A model generated the notes under the pieces. The model was given only the letters and a program-made list of their open reading frames with translations, was not told the DNA's origin and ran no database searches. Below, in pieces: positions 10,005-21,129 of a stretch of DNA of 64,000 nt; the stretch's first letter is position 1; each line of letters begins with the position of its first letter. A program made the translations under genes and the position numbers. The DNA is from Hemileia vastatrix (Eukaryota; Basidiomycota; Pucciniomycetes; Pucciniales; Zaghouaniaceae): NCBI GenBank assembly GCA_030280995.1, contig JASXTE010000007.1, forward strand, positions 4,510,001-4,574,000, read 5' to 3'.

Positions 10005-10524
10005 ACATCCTTCCAACCCATAAATCCGTGAATAACCATCCAAGGAAGTAATTTTAGTTGTCCAAACTGGGTGTATGCCCCTGATATAGGTGTCTATGCT
10101 TCTGTAGGCGTTGTGAGTCCACTGATTTTGTCCATATGACCTAAAATAAGCAGAAAAAAAAAGGTTATAGGCTATTAAGGGGCTAAAACCCACTTATATA
10201 CCTAAATATACATAATATACTGCATATTTCACTGAATATGAGATTTATGTATACATTTAAGCTTATGTATGTCAATAATTACTTCATATCACTTAGGATA
10301 AGTATATTATGACTCCATTACCACCTTAATAAGTATTATTAGGCCATGGATAAGCTATTTAAACTATTATAAATTATATAATAGAATAATATTTATATAT
10401 ATATATAATAAAATAATATATATTAATATTTTAACCTTATTTTTAGGATAAAAGCTTAATCTACTTAAAGTTATCTTATTTTAAGCATAAGAAATACTCA
10501 GTCCTAAGGATATTTAGGCTTACA
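10005..10524 (-). repeat. Truncated LTR of the Gypsy-6 family
   Basis: The reverse complement of this stretch aligns with 46798 to about 47320, the first 520 bp of the Gypsy-6 LTR: both share CTTAGGACTGAGTATTTCTTAT-like text at the start, runs of TATA, and CATAAATCTCATATTCAGTG. On the plus strand it ends GGCTTACA, i.e. sense TGTAAGCC, against TGTCAGCC in the other copy. Its other side is cut at 10004 by the copia array. The two copies are clearly diverged, so this is an old insertion. Confidence 0.75.
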
Positions 10525-11003
10525 AATCTTGTGATGATTCCACTACGAGAGCAAGGTTTGAATCCCTTCAGACTCCCATTAACCAGTCTTCCTTCTTGTC
10601 ACAGCATTGAGAGAGTGGATCTTCCTATGAGCCGAATACTCCTGATTCCAACCTCATAGGGCCCCCCACTGAGACGAATTCTATGATTCCAATCTTGCCA
10701 TAAGGTCCTCCAAGCTTCACACCAAAAAAATGGCCTAACTATGAGGCACTAAAAAAAATCATTCCCTAAAATCCAACTACCATCCTAACTTCTGATTCCT
10801 TCATCACAATTTTCAAACTTTGCTATACAGCAAACCCATAAAATACTTTTTCCAGGCTTCCAATAATAATATTAACTTTAGACCATGTTAAAGAGCCGCA
10901 AATTTCACCTAATTAACCATTATGCTTTCTTTAGCATCATCACCACCTATAGTTTTAACCTCCTAAAGCTTATCAGCCCTCAATTCCAGAAATAATTGAA
11001 TAA

Positions 11004-11662
11004 CCAGTTTAGAGTCTTAGTGGACAGTGATAAATTAAAAGATTGAATTGAGTTATCCAAACAAGATTGACATTCCAGTTTAAAGTCTTGGTGGACCAAA
11101 CATATAATCGATTGCCAGTTTATGGTCTTGGTGGACCAAAGATCGTTTAGGTGCATAAATAACTTGATAAATTCCTAAGTAAGGCCTAGGCTTGACCAAA
11201 GATTGAATAAATTTGATAATCCAGTTTAATGTCGTAGTGGACCAAACATTTGATCGACAAGTAATCCAGTATAAGGCCATAGTGGACCAATGAATGTTGA
11301 ATTATCCTGCAGATATTAATTTTTCAGTTTAAAGTCATAGTGGACTAAACAATGAATGAACTACCAGTTTAAAGTCATGGTGGACCAAACATTTGATCGA
11401 TAAGAAATCCAGTTTAAGGTCATGGTGGACCCAACAGCTTGATAACAGCCCAGTTTAAGGTCTTGGTGGACCTAACAACTTCTCTATCCTTGAAATTCAG
11501 TTTAAAGTCTTGAAGGACTAACAGCTCCAATATAAAATTTTTAATGGCATTCTTGAAAATTAGCCAGTTTAAAGTCTTGGAGGACTAACAGCTCCAAAAT
11601 TCGTATAAAAAAAAACCTTAAAGAACGTCTTGAACAGTAGCCAGTTTAAAGTCTTGGAGGAC
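11004..11662 (+). repeat. Array of CAGTTTA-hairpin motifs (class GTC/GAC)
   Basis: Twelve copies of a motif of about 22 bp of the form CAGTTTAAAGTCTTGGTGGAC start at 11004, 11075, 11115, 11221, 11266, 11325, 11364, 11409, 11450, 11498, 11564 and 11641. Each has a 3-4 bp stem around a 6-nt loop, for example GGTC-TTGGTG-GACC or AGTC-TTGGAG-GACT. Spacing is irregular, about 40-75 bp. A further copy is at 12393. Confidence 0.85.
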
Positions 11663-11744
11663 TAAACAGATGTCTTGAAGTAAAATCCCATAGGTATTGA
11701 GTTCCCCTAGACCCTGTTTCCTGTCTAAACTATATGAATAAACT

Positions 11745-12060
11745 AAAAAGAATGAAAACTAAAAAAATAAAACTGAGAAATAAAATATTTTTTATTTAAT
11801 TAATTAATTTTTTATTTTACTATTTTATTTTTATTTTATTTTTATATATTTTTTTAATTTAATTTTTTTTTTTTTTCCCTTTAATAATTTTTTTTATTTT
11901 TAATTTTAATTTGTTTTTTTTTTAAATTAAAATAAAAGATTTTAAAAAAGATAGTTTTGAAATAAAAGTTAAAATTTATTTTTTAAAGAAAGATAAACGA
12001 ATGTGAAAAGAAAAATAAAAAAAAGTAATAATAATAAAAAATTTCAAAATAAAAATTTTA
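11745..12060. repeat. AT-rich low-complexity tract
   Basis: Long runs of T and A with TTTTATTTTATTTTTAT-type repeats and no coding potential. Confidence 0.8.
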
Positions 12061-12740
12061 AAAGATGCCCCCCAGCCATTTGATGAGCCGTACCCTCGAC
12101 ATCATACCCACATCCAAGTGCAACTTGATGTGGTTACACAATTTTGAGAAATTGAAATGAAAAGAAAATAAATGAAAGTTTTTAGAAGATAATTTTTATA
12201 ATGATGATCAATGGGTGGGCTCCCTCCAATTTATAAAAAATGATTAGAGACCACCAGTGAGCATCACCTTTACAATAATTCATAATATATATTAAAGAAA
12301 ATAAATCACAATTTAAAATAAAAAAATTAAAAACAAAATAAAATAAAAAAAATCTTGAATCCGGCGTTGAGAGCGGTGTCTCTTGATTCGTTCCAGTTTA
12401 TAGTCTTAGTGGACTTCCTATAATTTAAAGACAAAGCCAGGATTCAACTAGAAACAGGGAAAATTTTGGAAACGAACATTATGGGGTAATTGTGTATAGA
12501 GCAGCCAGCCCATCAATTACCCCCCACACTTGCCAATATTAAATTAAGAAGGTTCCCCTGTGAACACTTCTTCCAATAAATTTAAAAAAATTTTCCAACA
12601 CTATCTTCACCCATATTTTAAGAATTTTAAGTTTTTGAAAATTTCAAAGAAGGTCTTCTTGAATTTCGTTAAGTTTCATCATAGTTTCGTCGCCCATATA
12701 CAGTGTAACGATAGTAAAGTGTTTTTGATAAAAAAGAAGA

Positions 12741-12902
12741 TAGTTTATCCTCGTTGCGGAGGTCATCATAAAATTTTGTTGGTATTATAGTTTACCCTCA
12801 TTGCGGAGGTCGATAAGGCTTTTATAAACATCATAGTTTATCCTCATTGCGGAGGAAGTCATAAAATTTCATTGATATCATAGTTTATCCTCGTTGCGGA
12901 GG
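12741..12902 (+). repeat. Four CAGTTTA-type hairpins (class CCTC/GAGG) at the end of the Gypsy-1 integrase
   Basis: Copies start at 12741, 12788, 12834 and 12881 and read TAGTTTATCCTCGTTGCGGAGG with small changes, period about 47 bp. The stem is CCTC/GAGG with a 6-nt loop. The last copy overlaps the end of the integrase frame. Confidence 0.85.
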
Positions 12903-13436
12903 TAGACTTTGGCACTCCTGGTACCTCTAGGATAGAACTGTTTCACTTGATCAGCCGCTACCCTCTTCTTTAATACTACTCCATCCAACTCTTCTAGCAC
13001 ATATGAACCGCCGGAAACTTGCTCCTTGATTTTATACGGTCCATTCCACCTATCTGCAAACATCTTTCCCCACTGACTTTCCAAACTCCTATTATACACC
13101 AAGACCATATCTCCTGGGTTCAAAGTTTTCCTTAATTGATGTGCCAACCGCTCATCCCAATATCTAACTGATTGGTTTCTGATCTTCATCATCCGCGAAT
13201 ATGCCTTTTCTAAATATTCTTCTTTCTTTTCTCATTCTCGCACACAATAATTCTTCAGTAGTTTTGACCGTGTCCCAGTCAACTCCAAGATATGATTCAG
13301 CTTCTAAATCAACCGGTAAAACTGCTTTCTGTCCAAAAACAATTTCATAAGGTGAAAATCTGGTCGTCCTTTTGGCAGTGATTCGATCAGCAAATAAAAC
13401 TAAAGGTAAATAGTGCCTCCACTTTTAGGCACTTGT
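12878..13436 (-). pseudogene. Gypsy-1 integrase, C-terminal part, separated from the core by Gypsy-2
   Basis: The sense strand encodes the C-terminal part of a Ty3 integrase: RFSPYEIVFGQKAVLP, then RYWDERLAH, NPGDMVLVYNRS and RWNGPYKIKEQ, typical of the region after the catalytic core. It is the direct continuation of the frame ending at 23118. The break is the Gypsy-2 insertion, with CTTGT repeated at 13432-13436 and 23118-23122. A one-base shift near 13215-13230 further damages the frame. The closest intact stretch is 12878-13192. Confidence 0.85.
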
Positions 13437-13460
13437 TGTCAGGCCTGAGTCACTGTAAGA

Positions 13461-14324
13461 CACCATGCAATATAGGGGGAGGACTTGCTAGCAAGTCCGC
13501 AACTTGAAGTCAGATGGAAATCAGATGGAACTCAGACTGAAGTAATACTGAACTTTCACTTGAAGTATCACACAAATAACAATGGATCTATATTGAAAAA
13601 ATAGTGAAAGTGTGAGGATAACTGAATGGAAGCCAGAAAAAATCATTCCATGAGTCTACTCAATTCAAAGTATTTTTTGAAACAGCTTATTAAAATAATA
13701 CTTTATTAAATTAATTTGATCAATAAAAATTGATTGACAATATTGCAATTCTTAAATACAATAATTTTATTAAAAAATTTCAGATTACATATAAAAAAAA
13801 TCAGTGACTTTTTCTATCACTTACAACTGTTTTTACAGAATTGAAAACTATGTTTCAGCTAATATTTTATGGAAGTGAACTCTGTTCTCCGCCCGAAGAA
13901 CAGAGTTCATCCTCCTATTTTCACACTCTGTTTGCACCAATCTCCATCCCTTTAATTCTATCAACACATGCTTGTCTTCCCTTCCCATGCCTTTCGCTAT
14001 CCTCCCAGCCCCATTGTATGCCATCCTCTTTTGATCCCCATTTCACCCCTCTCAACCTCTCCCAGACCCTTTTCTTCATTTAAAATGCCTCGGAACCCTT
14101 AATCTTCCCTTCCAACTCTTTCCCAACCTTTTCGCTACCCCATACACCCTTCCTCACCCCTCTCTCCAGCCTTTCCAGCCCTTGTAGCCCCATTTGTGTT
14201 CAATGTAAATTCAATACTTCTTCATGATGGTTTCATCACTTCCTCAATGTGTGCTCAAAAAGATATGAATTAGGGTTCAAGGTTGCGGACTTGCTAGCAA
14301 GTCCGCCCCCCATATTGCGTGGTG
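13461..14324. mobile_element. MITE (864 bp), family CACCACGCAATAT, copy 1
   Basis: Terminal inverted repeats of about 43 bp start CACCATGCAATAT and end ATATTGCGTGGTG. The target duplication is AGA (13458-13460 and 14325-14327), proven by the empty site in the sister LTR. Inside each TIR sits the palindrome GGACTTGCTAGCAAGTCC (13481-13498 and 14287-14304). A central 12-bp inverted repeat lies at 13877-13908. No transposase is encoded; short open frames inside are not conserved in frame between copies. A 3-bp TSD with a CACC terminus is closest to CACTA-like elements, but the superfamily is not established. Confidence 0.92.
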
Positions 14325-15183
14325 AGAGGTATAAATAAGTCTTATCAGCAGCACTAAGGTCTGAATAGAACTAAACCAAGGTTAGGTATAATAATATACT
14401 ATAAAATCCCACACTATTTATAACTTTGATTATATGTTATAAACCAGGTACTGTTTATATAATACTATAAATCACTCAATCTAGTGTTATAACAATATTT
14501 AAATACTATATATAGTTATTTCCATGTCTGTTTATATACAATATAAACCAGGTTCCAAACTAAAGTATATAAATAAGTTACCCGGACTAGTAAGTTATTA
14601 ATTCAATATATTAATAAGATATAGTACTTATGCTTCTGTAATTCTTACTTGGACTACTCAACAAGTTGGGAACCAGGAATAAGATATCAATATTTATAAT
14701 CTACTGAGAAATAGAGCTTACCTATTTAAGATACAATATCAATAATATAATATTGAATTTATATTAAATGATAAGGGGAAACTAATAATAAATATATTAC
14801 CCTATGCAGTGGACCTCACTCAATATAGCTGTAATGATATTTAATTATTAAGACTCAAGAGACTACACCAGTAGTAACTTCAATAATACTAAAAGTATCA
14901 AGTTTAAGTTGTGGTAAAAGCAGATGGTGATTTCTAGGGGAAATCACCTCCTTATATCTTATTTCATCCATACTATTTACATGTATTTTCTTATCTGTAT
15001 TTTCATAAGCCCTGCATTTAATTTATCTGTACCCCTGACTCCTTATCTGCTTGCATTCATGTTTCTGCATTTATTCCTGCATCTTTTCCTACCTGCATGC
15101 TGTTTCTGCTTCTTTATTCCCCTGCATCTGTTCCTGCATCTGCATTTCTTCCTGCATGCTTTTCCAGTTTCCTGCATCTTTAT

Positions 15184-15290
15184 CTCCTTGAATCTACTCT
15201 TGCATCTGCTCCTGCATCTACTCCTGCATCTACTCCTGCATCTACTCCTGCATCTGCTCCTGCATCTACTCTTGCATCTGTTCCTGTGTC
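15184..15290 (+). repeat. 12-bp tandem repeat in the Gypsy-2 left LTR
   Basis: About eight units of CTCCTGCATCTA with minor variants. The same array is at about 22844-22950 in the right LTR. Looser TCCTGCATCTG units extend upstream to about 15080. Long open frames across it are an artefact of the 12-bp period. Confidence 0.85.
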
Positions 15291-15492
15291 TGCATGCATT
15301 TCACCTGATGTCTGATATTCCTGCATTGTATACATATTCTGCATTTATCCTTTACTCCTGTCTTCTTATATATATTCTTTATTTAGTTAATTTATTCTTT
15401 ACTTTACTTATTTGATACTTACTCTTTTGTCAGCTATTCTACTGATCCTAGCTGACATTCCCTTCTTCTAAAAAAAATAATAAAAAAAATGT

Positions 15493-16178
15493 TCATTCTT
15501 TATATGATTTCTTCTTATATCTGTAATCTCTTAATAATTTATCTTTTTCTACTATTCCTTCTAATGTTATCCATTTATCATGTTCTGCTGATTTCTTTCT
15601 ATATCTTACCAAGTAAAGTCTTTCCTCTTTTTTTCCTTTTTTTGTCATTTTCTCATCTATTATTTTTTCGATTACCTCTTCTTTCTCATTTATTTCTTTA
15701 GGTATTTGTTTATTATTCCTTTTGTCAAATTTTTCTTCATTGTTTTTATAATATTTTTTGGCTAATGATACTGGGAATGTTGGATGTTTATTTTGGTATT
15801 CTGTTGGTAATTTTACTTCAATAGCATTTGTTCCATGTTTTTCTGTAATCAGAAAAGGTCCTATAAATGGATCCTGTAATTTCTTTGGTCCTGGTAAATT
15901 AAAATTTTTTTTTGTTGATATTAATACCCAATCTCCTATTTCAAGATCTGGTTCCTGATGATGTTGGTCCCATCTCTGTTTTGAATATTCATGTGCTTTA
16001 GTTACTGCTAGTTGAGCATGTATTCTTGCTTTTTCTAACATATCTGAAATTATTATTGAATTTGGATGTAATTTCATATCCACTAGTTTGTCTTTTAAGT
16101 AGAATAATGGGTTTCTTGTGATATACCCTCTTTCCAATTCAAAAGGTGTTTTCCCTGATATACTGTGTTTCTTGAATT
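15493..16178 (-). CDS. Gypsy-2 integrase C-terminal region with chromodomain-like tail
   Basis: This continues the pol product after a break at about 16179. It has GKTPFELERGY, RWDQHHQEPDLEIGDWVL (GPY/F-type region with FIGPFLI), KHPTFPVSLAKKYYK, and a C-terminal segment RLYLVRYRKKSAEHDKWIT that resembles the chromodomain core of chromoviruses. The frame from 16137 is open to the stop at 15493, 36 bp from the LTR. The upstream junction has a TAA at 16179-16181 and a one-base shift, so the integrase is split. A chromodomain would bind histone marks and steer integration; here that is inferred from position and short motif similarity. Confidence 0.8.
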
Positions 16179-18878
16179 TTATGCATATTCTAATGCAGGT
16201 AATAGTGTATACCAGTCATGTATAAATCCTTGTTTGTCTTTATAATTTATCCCAAAAGCAATATATCTTCTTAACATGTCTTCCAAGGTTTGTATCATTC
16301 TTTCTGCTAATCCATCTGTTTGTGGGTGATATGCTGTTGAAAATGATAATGAACATCCCAATAATGTCATTAAATTTTTCCATAATTCTGATGTGAATTT
16401 TGGGTCTCTATCACTTATTATAATTCTAGGTAATCCTACATCTGAAATTATTTTCATCCAGAATGATATTGCTAATTGTTGTGTATCCACTTCTTTATGT
16501 GTTGGTATAAATCTTGCTCTTTTTCTCAACCTGTCAGCTATTACTAGAATTGAATTATAATCCAATGGTCCTGCTGGTGGTAAAGCTGTTACAAAGTCCA
16601 TATTTATTATTTCCCATGGTTTTGTTGGTATTTCTATTTGTTGTAATAATCCAAATTTTTTTCCTGTATATCTATTTGATTTCTGACATATCTCACATGT
16701 TTTAACATACTCTCTTGTATCTTTGTTATAATTGTACCACCATGCTGTTTGTTCTACCCTTCTTACTGTTTCTTCTGTTGAAAAATGTCCTGATAATAGT
16801 TCATCATGACACATTCTTAAGTTTTCTTGTATCATTTTTCTTTCTGTAATTACTATTCTTGTTTGATAATTATCTTTGTAGTATAGTAGTTTATCAATTA
16901 TTGTAAATTTATTTTCTTCTAATAATATTTTATATTCTTTGTCTAATTTCTCTTTCATTTCTTTTTTTTCTGGTTGTTGTAATATATTTTGTATAATATT
17001 TATATTTTTATCATCTTTATAATTATTTCTTATTTTTTCCCAAAATTCCTCACTAAGTTCTATTGTTGTGATCCCCATTATTTCAATCTCTTCTTCTTGT
17101 GCTGCTGGGTTTTCTTCATTGTTTGGTAATGGATCTCTACTTAATGCATCTGCATTTTGATGTTTCTTCCCTTCTCTATGTATTATTGTCATATTCCCTC
17201 TAAATTCTTGTATTGCTAGTTGCCATCTTAGCATATGTCTGTTTGGTGTTTGCATATTTAGTAAACTTTTAATAGCTGTACAATCAGTGATTATCTCAAA
17301 TCTTGATCCATCCAAATAATAATATAGCTTTTCCAGTGCCCATATCACACATAAGCATTCCAATTGGGTTGCTCCATATCTTAGTTCTCCATTTCTCAAT
17401 TGTCTTGATATAAAGCATATTGGTAATTCCTTTGGTTGTTCATTTATTATTTGTATTTGATGTAATGCTGCTCCTAGGCCAGTGAAACTTGCATCTACAT
17501 ATACTATGAAAGGTTTGTTCCAGTCTGGTAATATTAGTACTTGTGTTGATGTTAGTTTTCTTTTTAATTCTTCAAATGCTTCTATTCTTTCTTTTGTCAT
17601 TTCAAAGATTGTATTTTTTTCTAATAATTTATATAGTGGTTTACTTATTTGTGCAAAGTTTTGTATGTATTGTCTGTAGTAGCTGCAAAATCCTAAAAAA
17701 CTCTGAAGTTGTTTTACTGTTTGTGGTAGTTGTTTATTTTTTATTGGAGCTACTTTTGCTTCTTCTGCTGATATGTATATTCCTGATATTTTATGTCCCA
17801 ATGCTGTCAATTCTTGATATCCAAATTTGCATTTCTTTATACTTATTCTTATTCCCATTTCTATAGCTTTTCCTAATACTTTCTCTAAATGTTCTTTGTG
17901 TTCCTCTATTGTTTTTGATAATATTATTATATCATCAATATATATTTTAAGCCATCCTTCCCTTATTTCTTCATAATATTTCTGATCCATTATTCTCTGA
18001 AATATTGCTGGGCCATTTTTAATGCCGAATGGCATTAATAAATATTCAAATACTCCCATGTGACAAACTATTCTCAACAATTCTCTTGTATTTTCTTCTA
18101 CTTTTATCTGATGATATCCTTTAAAAATGTCCATAGTTGTTATATATTTTGCTCCTTTTATTGTTGCTATTGTTTGATCTATTCTTGGCATTGGATATAA
18201 GTCTGATATAGTGTAAGTATTTAGTGCTCTAAAATCTCCACACATTCTTGATTTCCCATTATGATATGTGATTATTACTGGAGCTGTTATACATTTTCCT
18301 CCTACCTCTGTTACTTCTTTAATTACTTTTAAGTCTTTTAATTCTTTAATATGTTTTTCAATTTCCTCCTTATTTCTTGGGCTTGTGTTATATGCCTTCC
18401 TTTTTAATGCTATTGGAAATGGTTCTTCACATGTTAGTTGTATTTTTACTTCATAATTCTTAATCATCCCTAATTTCTTTTCTCCAAATGAGAATGCTTC
18501 TTTATTATTTCTTATTACTCTTAATATCTCTTGTTTTTCTTCTTCTTTCAATTTTCCATTTATTTTAATTTCTTCTAATTCTTTTTCAAATTCATCAAAC
18601 TTCTCTTCTTCCATATTATATATTTTTATCTGTGGCTGTTTGTTTAGTAATTTAAATTTTTTCTTTGAATCTGTTCCTATTGTAAATTCTTTTTCAAAGT
18701 AATTAATTTTAAAGCCATATTTATACATATTTTCATTTCCTAGTATAATTGTATTTTCATTACGCATATTTTCCAATACTATTATTTCAGTTTGTAATTT
18801 AGTGTTACTTTGTTTATGTGGGAATACTATTTCTAATTCAGTTATTCCTATTGCTTTTAAGCTTCCTCCTAGTCCCAC
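16179..18878 (-). CDS. Gypsy-2 pol: protease remainder, reverse transcriptase, RNase H, integrase core
   Basis: The 899-codon frame encodes Ty3-type enzymes in the order PR-RT-RH-IN. Visible are the end of protease (IILGNENMYKYG), RT with SRMCGDFRALN, the catalytic YIDDIIIL and LGFCSYYRQYIQNF, RNase H with YVDASFTGLG and NADALSRDPL, and integrase with the zinc region H..H..CEICQKSN, the D of NMDFVTALPP, D of IISDRDPKF and E of GLAERMIQ. It lies in the -1 frame relative to gag and starts within the protease, so PR is spread over both frames. The frame stops at 16179 within the integrase (LPALEYA). Confidence 0.92.
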   Translation of the reverse strand: MGLGGSLKAIGITELEIVFPHKQSNTKLQTEIIVLENMRNENTIILGNENMYKYGFKINYFEKEFTIGTDSKKKFKLLNKQPQIKIYNMEEEKFDEFEKELEEIKINGKLKEEEKQEILRVIRNNKEAFSFGEKKLGMIKNYEVKIQLTCEEPFPIALKRKAYNTSPRNKEEIEKHIKELKDLKVIKEVTEVGGKCITAPVIITYHNGKSRMCGDFRALNTYTISDLYPMPRIDQTIATIKGAKYITTMDIFKGYHQIKVEENTRELLRIVCHMGVFEYLLMPFGIKNGPAIFQRIMDQKYYEEIREGWLKIYIDDIIILSKTIEEHKEHLEKVLGKAIEMGIRISIKKCKFGYQELTALGHKISGIYISAEEAKVAPIKNKQLPQTVKQLQSFLGFCSYYRQYIQNFAQISKPLYKLLEKNTIFEMTKERIEAFEELKRKLTSTQVLILPDWNKPFIVYVDASFTGLGAALHQIQIINEQPKELPICFISRQLRNGELRYGATQLECLCVIWALEKLYYYLDGSRFEIITDCTAIKSLLNMQTPNRHMLRWQLAIQEFRGNMTIIHREGKKHQNADALSRDPLPNNEENPAAQEEEIEIMGITTIELSEEFWEKIRNNYKDDKNINIIQNILQQPEKKEMKEKLDKEYKILLEENKFTIIDKLLYYKDNYQTRIVITERKMIQENLRMCHDELLSGHFSTEETVRRVEQTAWWYNYNKDTREYVKTCEICQKSNRYTGKKFGLLQQIEIPTKPWEIINMDFVTALPPAGPLDYNSILVIADRLRKRARFIPTHKEVDTQQLAISFWMKIISDVGLPRIIISDRDPKFTSELWKNLMTLLGCSLSFSTAYHPQTDGLAERMIQTLEDMLRRYIAFGINYKDKQGFIHDWYTLLPALEYA

Positions 18879-18922
18879 TAGTTTATAGTTCTTTTTTATT
18901 TCTTTTATTGTCCATTTTTGAT

Positions 18923-20668
18923 TTATATTTTTAATAATTTATCACTTATTATTGAACATGCTGCCCCTGTATCAATGCATACTTTAATTAAGTGTTCATT
19001 TATATATGCTAATGTCATTGCTGGTATACTATTTTCATACCCACTATCTTCTATTATTTTCTTTGCTTTGATGTTGTGTTCAGACAGTTCAATTTCCATA
19101 TTTTCTGGTATTTCTTCAATTGAATTTATTTCTAAATTTTCATTTTCTATATTTAATGTATATTCTTCTATTTCTTCATCTTCTTTTTCACTTTCATCTG
19201 TATCCTCTTTTTCCTCATTGCTTACTTCAGTTTCTTTTTGTTCTTCTACATCTATATTTTGTATCTTCTTATTTGGACATGTATTACTGTAGTGTCCTTT
19301 CTTATTACATATATAACATTGTATATTTGAGTTTATTATTGCTTTCTTATTTTCATTCTTTTTTTCTTGTTCTTGTTGTCCCTTCTTGTAACTTGGTTCA
19401 TAAAATGTGTTTGATCTATATAATGGATCATTGTGTATTAATTCATCTAGCTGATGACAAAAAGTATCTAATTTTTGTCCTCTTCTCCATCTTGCCTGTA
19501 TATCATTTTGTATTTTACCAGGTAATTTTAACATTAGAAATTCTATTATTTCATCTTCATCCCATGTATTTTCTATTGCTTTTAATTTGTATGCTAAATT
19601 CATAAACCACCTTCCTGGATTTCTTGCTCTCTCTACATTTAATTTGTTATTATTAATATAATTTCTCATTCTTACTTTCCATGCTCTTGTTGAGAATTTT
19701 TCTATAATTCTTTCTTTCCAGTCATTCCATGTTTTTGCATTACTTTCTAATCTTGTTTTTAAATACCAATCTCTAGCTTCTCCTTTAAATATTGATCCTA
19801 ATTTTGATGTAATGTATATATCTGGCATATTAAAGTCATTCTTTAATACTTCAATATTGTTTATAAATTCCATATGATTATAAGTACCTTCTCCATAAAA
19901 TACTGGAAAATTTTCAATCCTTGGGTAATCTTTTGGATTAATTTTTTCTTCATTTTGTTCTTCATTCTTTTCTTCTTGTTGTTTATTTTTATTATTAATT
20001 TTATATTCTATATTATTTATTTTATTCTTAATTTCTATTGTTGTCTCTTCTATTTTCATTAATTTTGGTTCTATTTCTTCTTGGTGCCATTTTATTATCT
20101 CTTTTTTAATATCCTTAATATATCCTTCGTTATTTTCCTTTATTTCTTTAATATGATTAATTGTTTCTTCGTTTGTTAATATCATCTCATCAAACATCTC
20201 CAACGTTTTGTCAAATAGTTTAAGGTTCTCTTTCTCTTTTTTTATTCTCTCTTCATCTTTCTCTCTTTTAATGTTACTAATGTTTTTAATTTCATGGCAT
20301 GTATCGTTTATTGGTAATAATGCACTAGTAAGTATATTTGCTATAGCTATCAAATTGTCTTGTATTAATTCTTTCACGTTTTTTGTATCGCTAATTAATA
20401 CCTCTTCGATTTTATCTGCTAATCTATCCATCCAATCTTTCAGCTCCATCTCCTCCGTTGGCACCGCTTGCTCCTTCGTCCATATCGATGTTTCTTCTGT
20501 TTTAATATTATGTAAGTTTTTTTTTTCTTCTTCATTTTGCCATGGATTATTACTTACTGTATTCTCGTCTCCGACCATTGAAGAATATTCGTTATCCACG
20601 ATTCCTCCCCTTTCGTCAAGTTTTCGATTTGTTTTGTCTTTGCGCGGTTCTCCTCTTGAAGGTTCCAA
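18923..20668 (-). CDS. Gypsy-2 Gag with zinc knuckle and start of protease
   Basis: A 581-codon frame. Its first third is charged and rich in E, K and N (probable coiled coil). The Gag core (residues about 240-430) shows YPRIENFPVFYGEG, YITSKLGSIFKGEARDWYL and WNDWKERIIEKF. A CCHC zinc knuckle CYICNKKGHYSNTC follows, then an acidic stretch and the protease site DTGAACSII close to the end. The pol frame begins in -1 a few codons later. The zinc knuckle binds the element RNA during packaging. The same Gag type occurs in Gypsy-6 at 49298. Confidence 0.9.
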   Translation of the reverse strand: MEPSRGEPRKDKTNRKLDERGGIVDNEYSSMVGDENTVSNNPWQNEEEKKNLHNIKTEETSIWTKEQAVPTEEMELKDWMDRLADKIEEVLISDTKNVKELIQDNLIAIANILTSALLPINDTCHEIKNISNIKREKDEERIKKEKENLKLFDKTLEMFDEMILTNEETINHIKEIKENNEGYIKDIKKEIIKWHQEEIEPKLMKIEETTIEIKNKINNIEYKINNKNKQQEEKNEEQNEEKINPKDYPRIENFPVFYGEGTYNHMEFINNIEVLKNDFNMPDIYITSKLGSIFKGEARDWYLKTRLESNAKTWNDWKERIIEKFSTRAWKVRMRNYINNNKLNVERARNPGRWFMNLAYKLKAIENTWDEDEIIEFLMLKLPGKIQNDIQARWRRGQKLDTFCHQLDELIHNDPLYRSNTFYEPSYKKGQQEQEKKNENKKAIINSNIQCYICNKKGHYSNTCPNKKIQNIDVEEQKETEVSNEEKEDTDESEKEDEEIEEYTLNIENENLEINSIEEIPENMEIELSEHNIKAKKIIEDSGYENSIPAMTLAYINEHLIKVCIDTGAACSIISDKLLKI

Positions 20669-21129
20669 ATATCTTGTCGATATGTTTTTACTAATTCGTT
20701 CAAGGTTTTATTGTCTCGTTTAAGGTAAGTAAATCGTCTTCCATTTGATTCACTTTCATATCTAGTCGGTAATGGTTTATTTCGACTTCTTCTATATTTT
20801 CTTCTAAACATTGAGCTAATTCTTTTATTTGTATTATCTCCGGTCTTACTTCTTCGTTCATTATTACTTCCATTTCCCTCGTCATAATCGCTCGAAGTAT
20901 TTGACGTATTCGATTCAGCAAGTTCTCTTGATTTTCCTTTTTTACTTGGTAAGTATGTTTCTATTATTTTATTGGTATAATCTTTATACTCACTAGATGC
21001 GTTTGATTCCTGGTCATGACTTCTTGATTTTGATTTTCCATATTTTATTTCTTTAGACGTCGACGGTAATGGTTGCAGTTCAGGTTGTAAGTTTTTTATT
21101 CTGTGTGATCTTCTCATGTCTTTTTCCAT
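20554..21129 (-). CDS. Gypsy-2 N-terminal ORF (basic, serine-rich), probably the front of Gag
   Basis: A 191-codon frame overlapping the start of the Gag frame in another phase. It is rich in R, K, S and N (MRRSHRIKNLQPELQPLP) and ends with a leucine-rich helical part (LNELVKTYRQDIWNLQEENR). Its position directly before Gag, and overlap of about 115 nt, suggest that it is the N-terminus of Gag joined by a frameshift, or a separate first ORF. No known domain is recognised. Confidence 0.55.
   Translation of the reverse strand: MEKDMRRSHRIKNLQPELQPLPSTSKEIKYGKSKSRSHDQESNASSEYKDYTNKIIETYLPSKKGKSRELAESNTSNTSSDYDEGNGSNNERRSKTGDNTNKRISSMFRRKYRRSRNKPLPTRYESESNGRRFTYLKRDNKTLNELVKTYRQDIWNLQEENRAKTKQIENLTKGEESWITNILQWSETRIQ

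Larger units (their letters stand above)
10525..12877 (-). other. Non-coding 3' region of Gypsy-1 (downstream of integrase)
   Basis: No coding frame is recognisable. The stretch holds the main array of hairpin motifs (11004-11662), an AT-rich low-complexity tract (about 11745-12060) and four more hairpins up to the integrase stop. Assignment to Gypsy-1 rests on the same motif being present inside the Gypsy-1 coding region at 24213, 24271 and 26271-26638. No copy of the Gypsy-1 LTR (29681 onward) is seen here, so the 3' LTR is lost or lies left of the copia array. Confidence 0.5.
13437..15457 (-). repeat. Gypsy-2 left LTR (3' LTR), interrupted by a MITE
   Basis: LTR sequence occupies 13437-13460 and 14328-15457; the MITE and the second TSD copy lie between. 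The sense strand starts with a perfect 9-bp inverted repeat (TGTCAGCTA...TAGCTGACA). Upstream of it, the sense strand has a purine tract AGAAGAAGGGAA that serves as the polypurine tract. Confidence 0.93.

Noticed and set aside
10545..10600. tRNA-like B box GGTTTGAATCC
   Set aside because: No matching A box or cloverleaf could be built around it.
13841..14083. Open frame inside the MITE (also at 59725 and 59753)
   Set aside because: The two MITE copies differ by indels that change the frame, and no transposase motif is present.
14924..15415. 163-codon leucine-rich frame in the Gypsy-2 LTR (also at 22584)
   Set aside because: It is the translation of the TCCTGCATC repeat region; three frames are open at the same time, which is typical for a 12-bp repeat.
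18878..18925. Programmed -1 frameshift between gag and pol in Gypsy-2
   Set aside because: No perfect slippery heptamer is present at the overlap, and the shift lies within protease; a mutation is at least as likely.
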